41,348 nt of DNA from NCBI GenBank assembly GCA_027858715.1, contig JAQICD010000226.1, positions 1 to 41,348 on the forward strand, given 5' to 3'. Source of the stretch: Prolixibacteraceae bacterium. Lineage in GTDB: Bacteria > Bacteroidota > Bacteroidia > Bacteroidales > Prolixibacteraceae. Under the pieces are notes generated by a model. That model did no database searches. It was not told the DNA's origin and saw only the letters and a program-made list of their open reading frames with translations. Shown here one piece after another: positions 40,180-41,348 of this stretch. Made by a program: the position numbers and the translations under genes. How positions within the stretch are numbered: position 1 is the stretch's first letter; every line of letters begins with the position of its first letter.

Positions 40180-41348
40180 ATGAAAAAAATGCAAGGCTTT
40201 ATCGAAATCATCCTGTGTTTCTGTCTAATCGCTCTTCCGGGAGGCAAGGAGGCATCTGCACAATGGAACAACATCAAGAACGATACCTTTTGGGAAACCA
40301 CAAATGGTGAACCTATTTATAGCCAGGGCGGTGGTATTTTCAAATTTTCAGACCCCGAAACAGGAGAAGAAAAATATTACTGGTACGGCGTACATTACAA
40401 GCAGGCGGAGATGTATCGGGAAGATCCATCTGTTACTCAATCCAGAAACAATTTCGAAGGCGTAAACTGCTACTCTTCAACCGATTTGGTCAACTGGGAG
40501 TTTGAAGCAGATGTGCTGACACCTGAAGAGGTATTTAACAATAGCGGCCGTGGATGGGGATGGCTTGGGCGCATGGGAGTTGCCTATGTGAAAGAAGCTG
40601 ATCAATATGTGCTGATCATACAATACAATGCCCGGGTTCTTTTTGCGACTTCCGATTCTCCATTAGGGCCGTTTAAAAGAAGTCATGAAAAAAGCATGGA
40701 GAGCTGGATTGGCACATCAAACACCGGAGACCAGACCATATTCACTGACTACGACACGGGTAAATCATACCTGGTATACAGTTACGGAAGAGGGCGTAAT
40801 AAAATATACCTGTCAGAAATTGGTCTGAAAAACGACACCATAACCTTGCTGGACTTTAAAGAAGTTTTTAGAGGCGCAGGTCGCGAAGGCAACTGCATGT
40901 TTAAATACAAAGACAAATACTACCTGGCGGCCTCTCAACTATATGGGTGGGATGGCTCGAATGCCTATTATCTGAAGGCTGATGATATCTGGGGGCCTTA
41001 TCTCCCTGAAAACGACATGCAGATATTCCCGGGTGCTGAAGACGATTACGCCCATATCTCACAAACAGGTTTTTTCTATACGGTTCGGGGAAGTAAAAAG
41101 GAAACGGTTATTTTCTGTGGCGACCGATGGGCCGATTTTGCCGGAAACGGATTGGGGTACAACCAATGGTGTCCCTTATCTTTCGATGGTTACGATCCTT
41201 ACTTTAATTCACTCAATTCATGGAACCTTAATGCTGAGACCGGTGAATGGGAAGTGGCTGAAGACAACAACTGGGTAAAAAACCCAAGCTTTGAGGCCGA
41301 CAGGAAACAAATGCCCAGTCCGGTCAAACCTGTTCAAACAAGGCTGTT
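40180..41348 (+). CDS. GH43-like exported propeller protein, 3' end outside the window
   Basis: The frame is open from the ATG at 40180 to the last base (389 complete codons). A signal peptide of about 1-28 ends EASAQ. The five-bladed propeller resembles GH43: YSQGGGIFKF, KYYWYGVHYK, GVNCYSSTDLVNWEFE, VLFATSDSPLGPFKRS, GDQTIFTDYDTGKSYLVYSY, FCGDRWAD and SFDGYDPYFNSLNSW. After about residue 370, KNPSFEADR looks like the start of a carbohydrate-binding module. The Asp base of classic GH43 is replaced by GGG, and the position of Glu in the ERPKVIYN motif of the other GH43 here is Gly (LGRMGVAY), so its chemistry is uncertain. It follows the chimeric remnant and may be the surviving part of a second PUL. 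Confidence 0.78.
   Translation, partial: MKKMQGFIEIILCFCLIALPGGKEASAQWNNIKNDTFWETTNGEPIYSQGGGIFKFSDPETGEEKYYWYGVHYKQAEMYREDPSVTQSRNNFEGVNCYSSTDLVNWEFEADVLTPEEVFNNSGRGWGWLGRMGVAYVKEADQYVLIIQYNARVLFATSDSPLGPFKRSHEKSMESWIGTSNTGDQTIFTDYDTGKSYLVYSYGRGRNKIYLSEIGLKNDTITLLDFKEVFRGAGREGNCMFKYKDKYYLAASQLYGWDGSNAYYLKADDIWGPYLPENDMQIFPGAEDDYAHISQTGFFYTVRGSKKETVIFCGDRWADFAGNGLGYNQWCPLSFDGYDPYFNSLNSWNLNAETGEWEVAEDNNWVKNPSFEADRKQMPSPVKPVQTRL

Overview
The window looks like chromosomal DNA of a Bacteroidota (Bacteroidetes) bacterium, probably a polysaccharide-degrading environmental or marine member. The grounds are a SusC/SusD pair, a hybrid two-component system (HTCS), two type IX secretion (T9SS) C-terminal sorting tails, lipoproteins, TAnnTTTG-like promoter elements, and DUF4159 and DUF2723 proteins. 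No rRNA, tRNA or CRISPR array was seen.

Layout: (1) 1-666, the 3' part of an IS4/IS1634-type transposase killed by an in-frame stop. (2) 868-7438, minus strand: susC, then susD, then a secreted LamG protein with a T9SS tail. A strong hairpin lies between susD and the LamG gene, and a roughly 370-bp leader upstream of susC carries five copies of TTGAAT. (3) 7806-14157, minus strand: a 40-codon gene-tail remnant, a giant alpha-2-macroglobulin lipoprotein with an intact CIEQ thioester motif, and ispD. (4) 14297-25813: a secreted CotH-like kinase, a GH16 endo-hydrolase on the minus strand, a LacZ-type GH2 and the HTCS regulator. (5) 25950-28590: an ABC ATPase, permease, YtrA-like GntR regulator and membrane-anchored beta-rich protein in one overlapping operon. 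(6) 28770-29930: a GH43 lipoprotein resembling exo-beta-1,3-galactanases. (7) 30002-31295: PPK2 and a phosphoesterase, convergent. (8) 31360-37562: a tight six-gene operon (SixA-like phosphatase, rsmE, DUF4159, iron-sulfur flavoprotein, DUF2723, YgjP-type protease). (9) 37850-39043: pgk with a recognisable promoter and terminator. (10) 39100-41348: a chimeric pseudogene (the middle of an alpha/beta hydrolase fused in frame to the C-terminus of a GH2), then a GH43-like secreted protein running off the window.

How the genes may work together: susC/susD, LamG, GH16, GH2, GH43 and the HTCS read as one polysaccharide utilisation locus (PUL) broken up by housekeeping genes. GH16 would cut a beta-linked polymer outside the cell, SusCD would import oligosaccharides, and GH2 and GH43 would trim them. 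The GH43 type and the GH2 favour a beta-galactan (for example beta-1,3-galactan or arabinogalactan) over laminarin, but this is inference. The segment after pgk is the scar of a second carbohydrate locus that suffered a deletion.

The most unusual items are the deletion-fused hydrolase/GH2 ORF that starts on the T-run of the pgk terminator, the phased TTGAAT array upstream of susC, the in-frame gene-tail remnant after the macroglobulin stop, and a perfect 14-bp tandem duplication that rewrites the last codons of the LamG T9SS tail.
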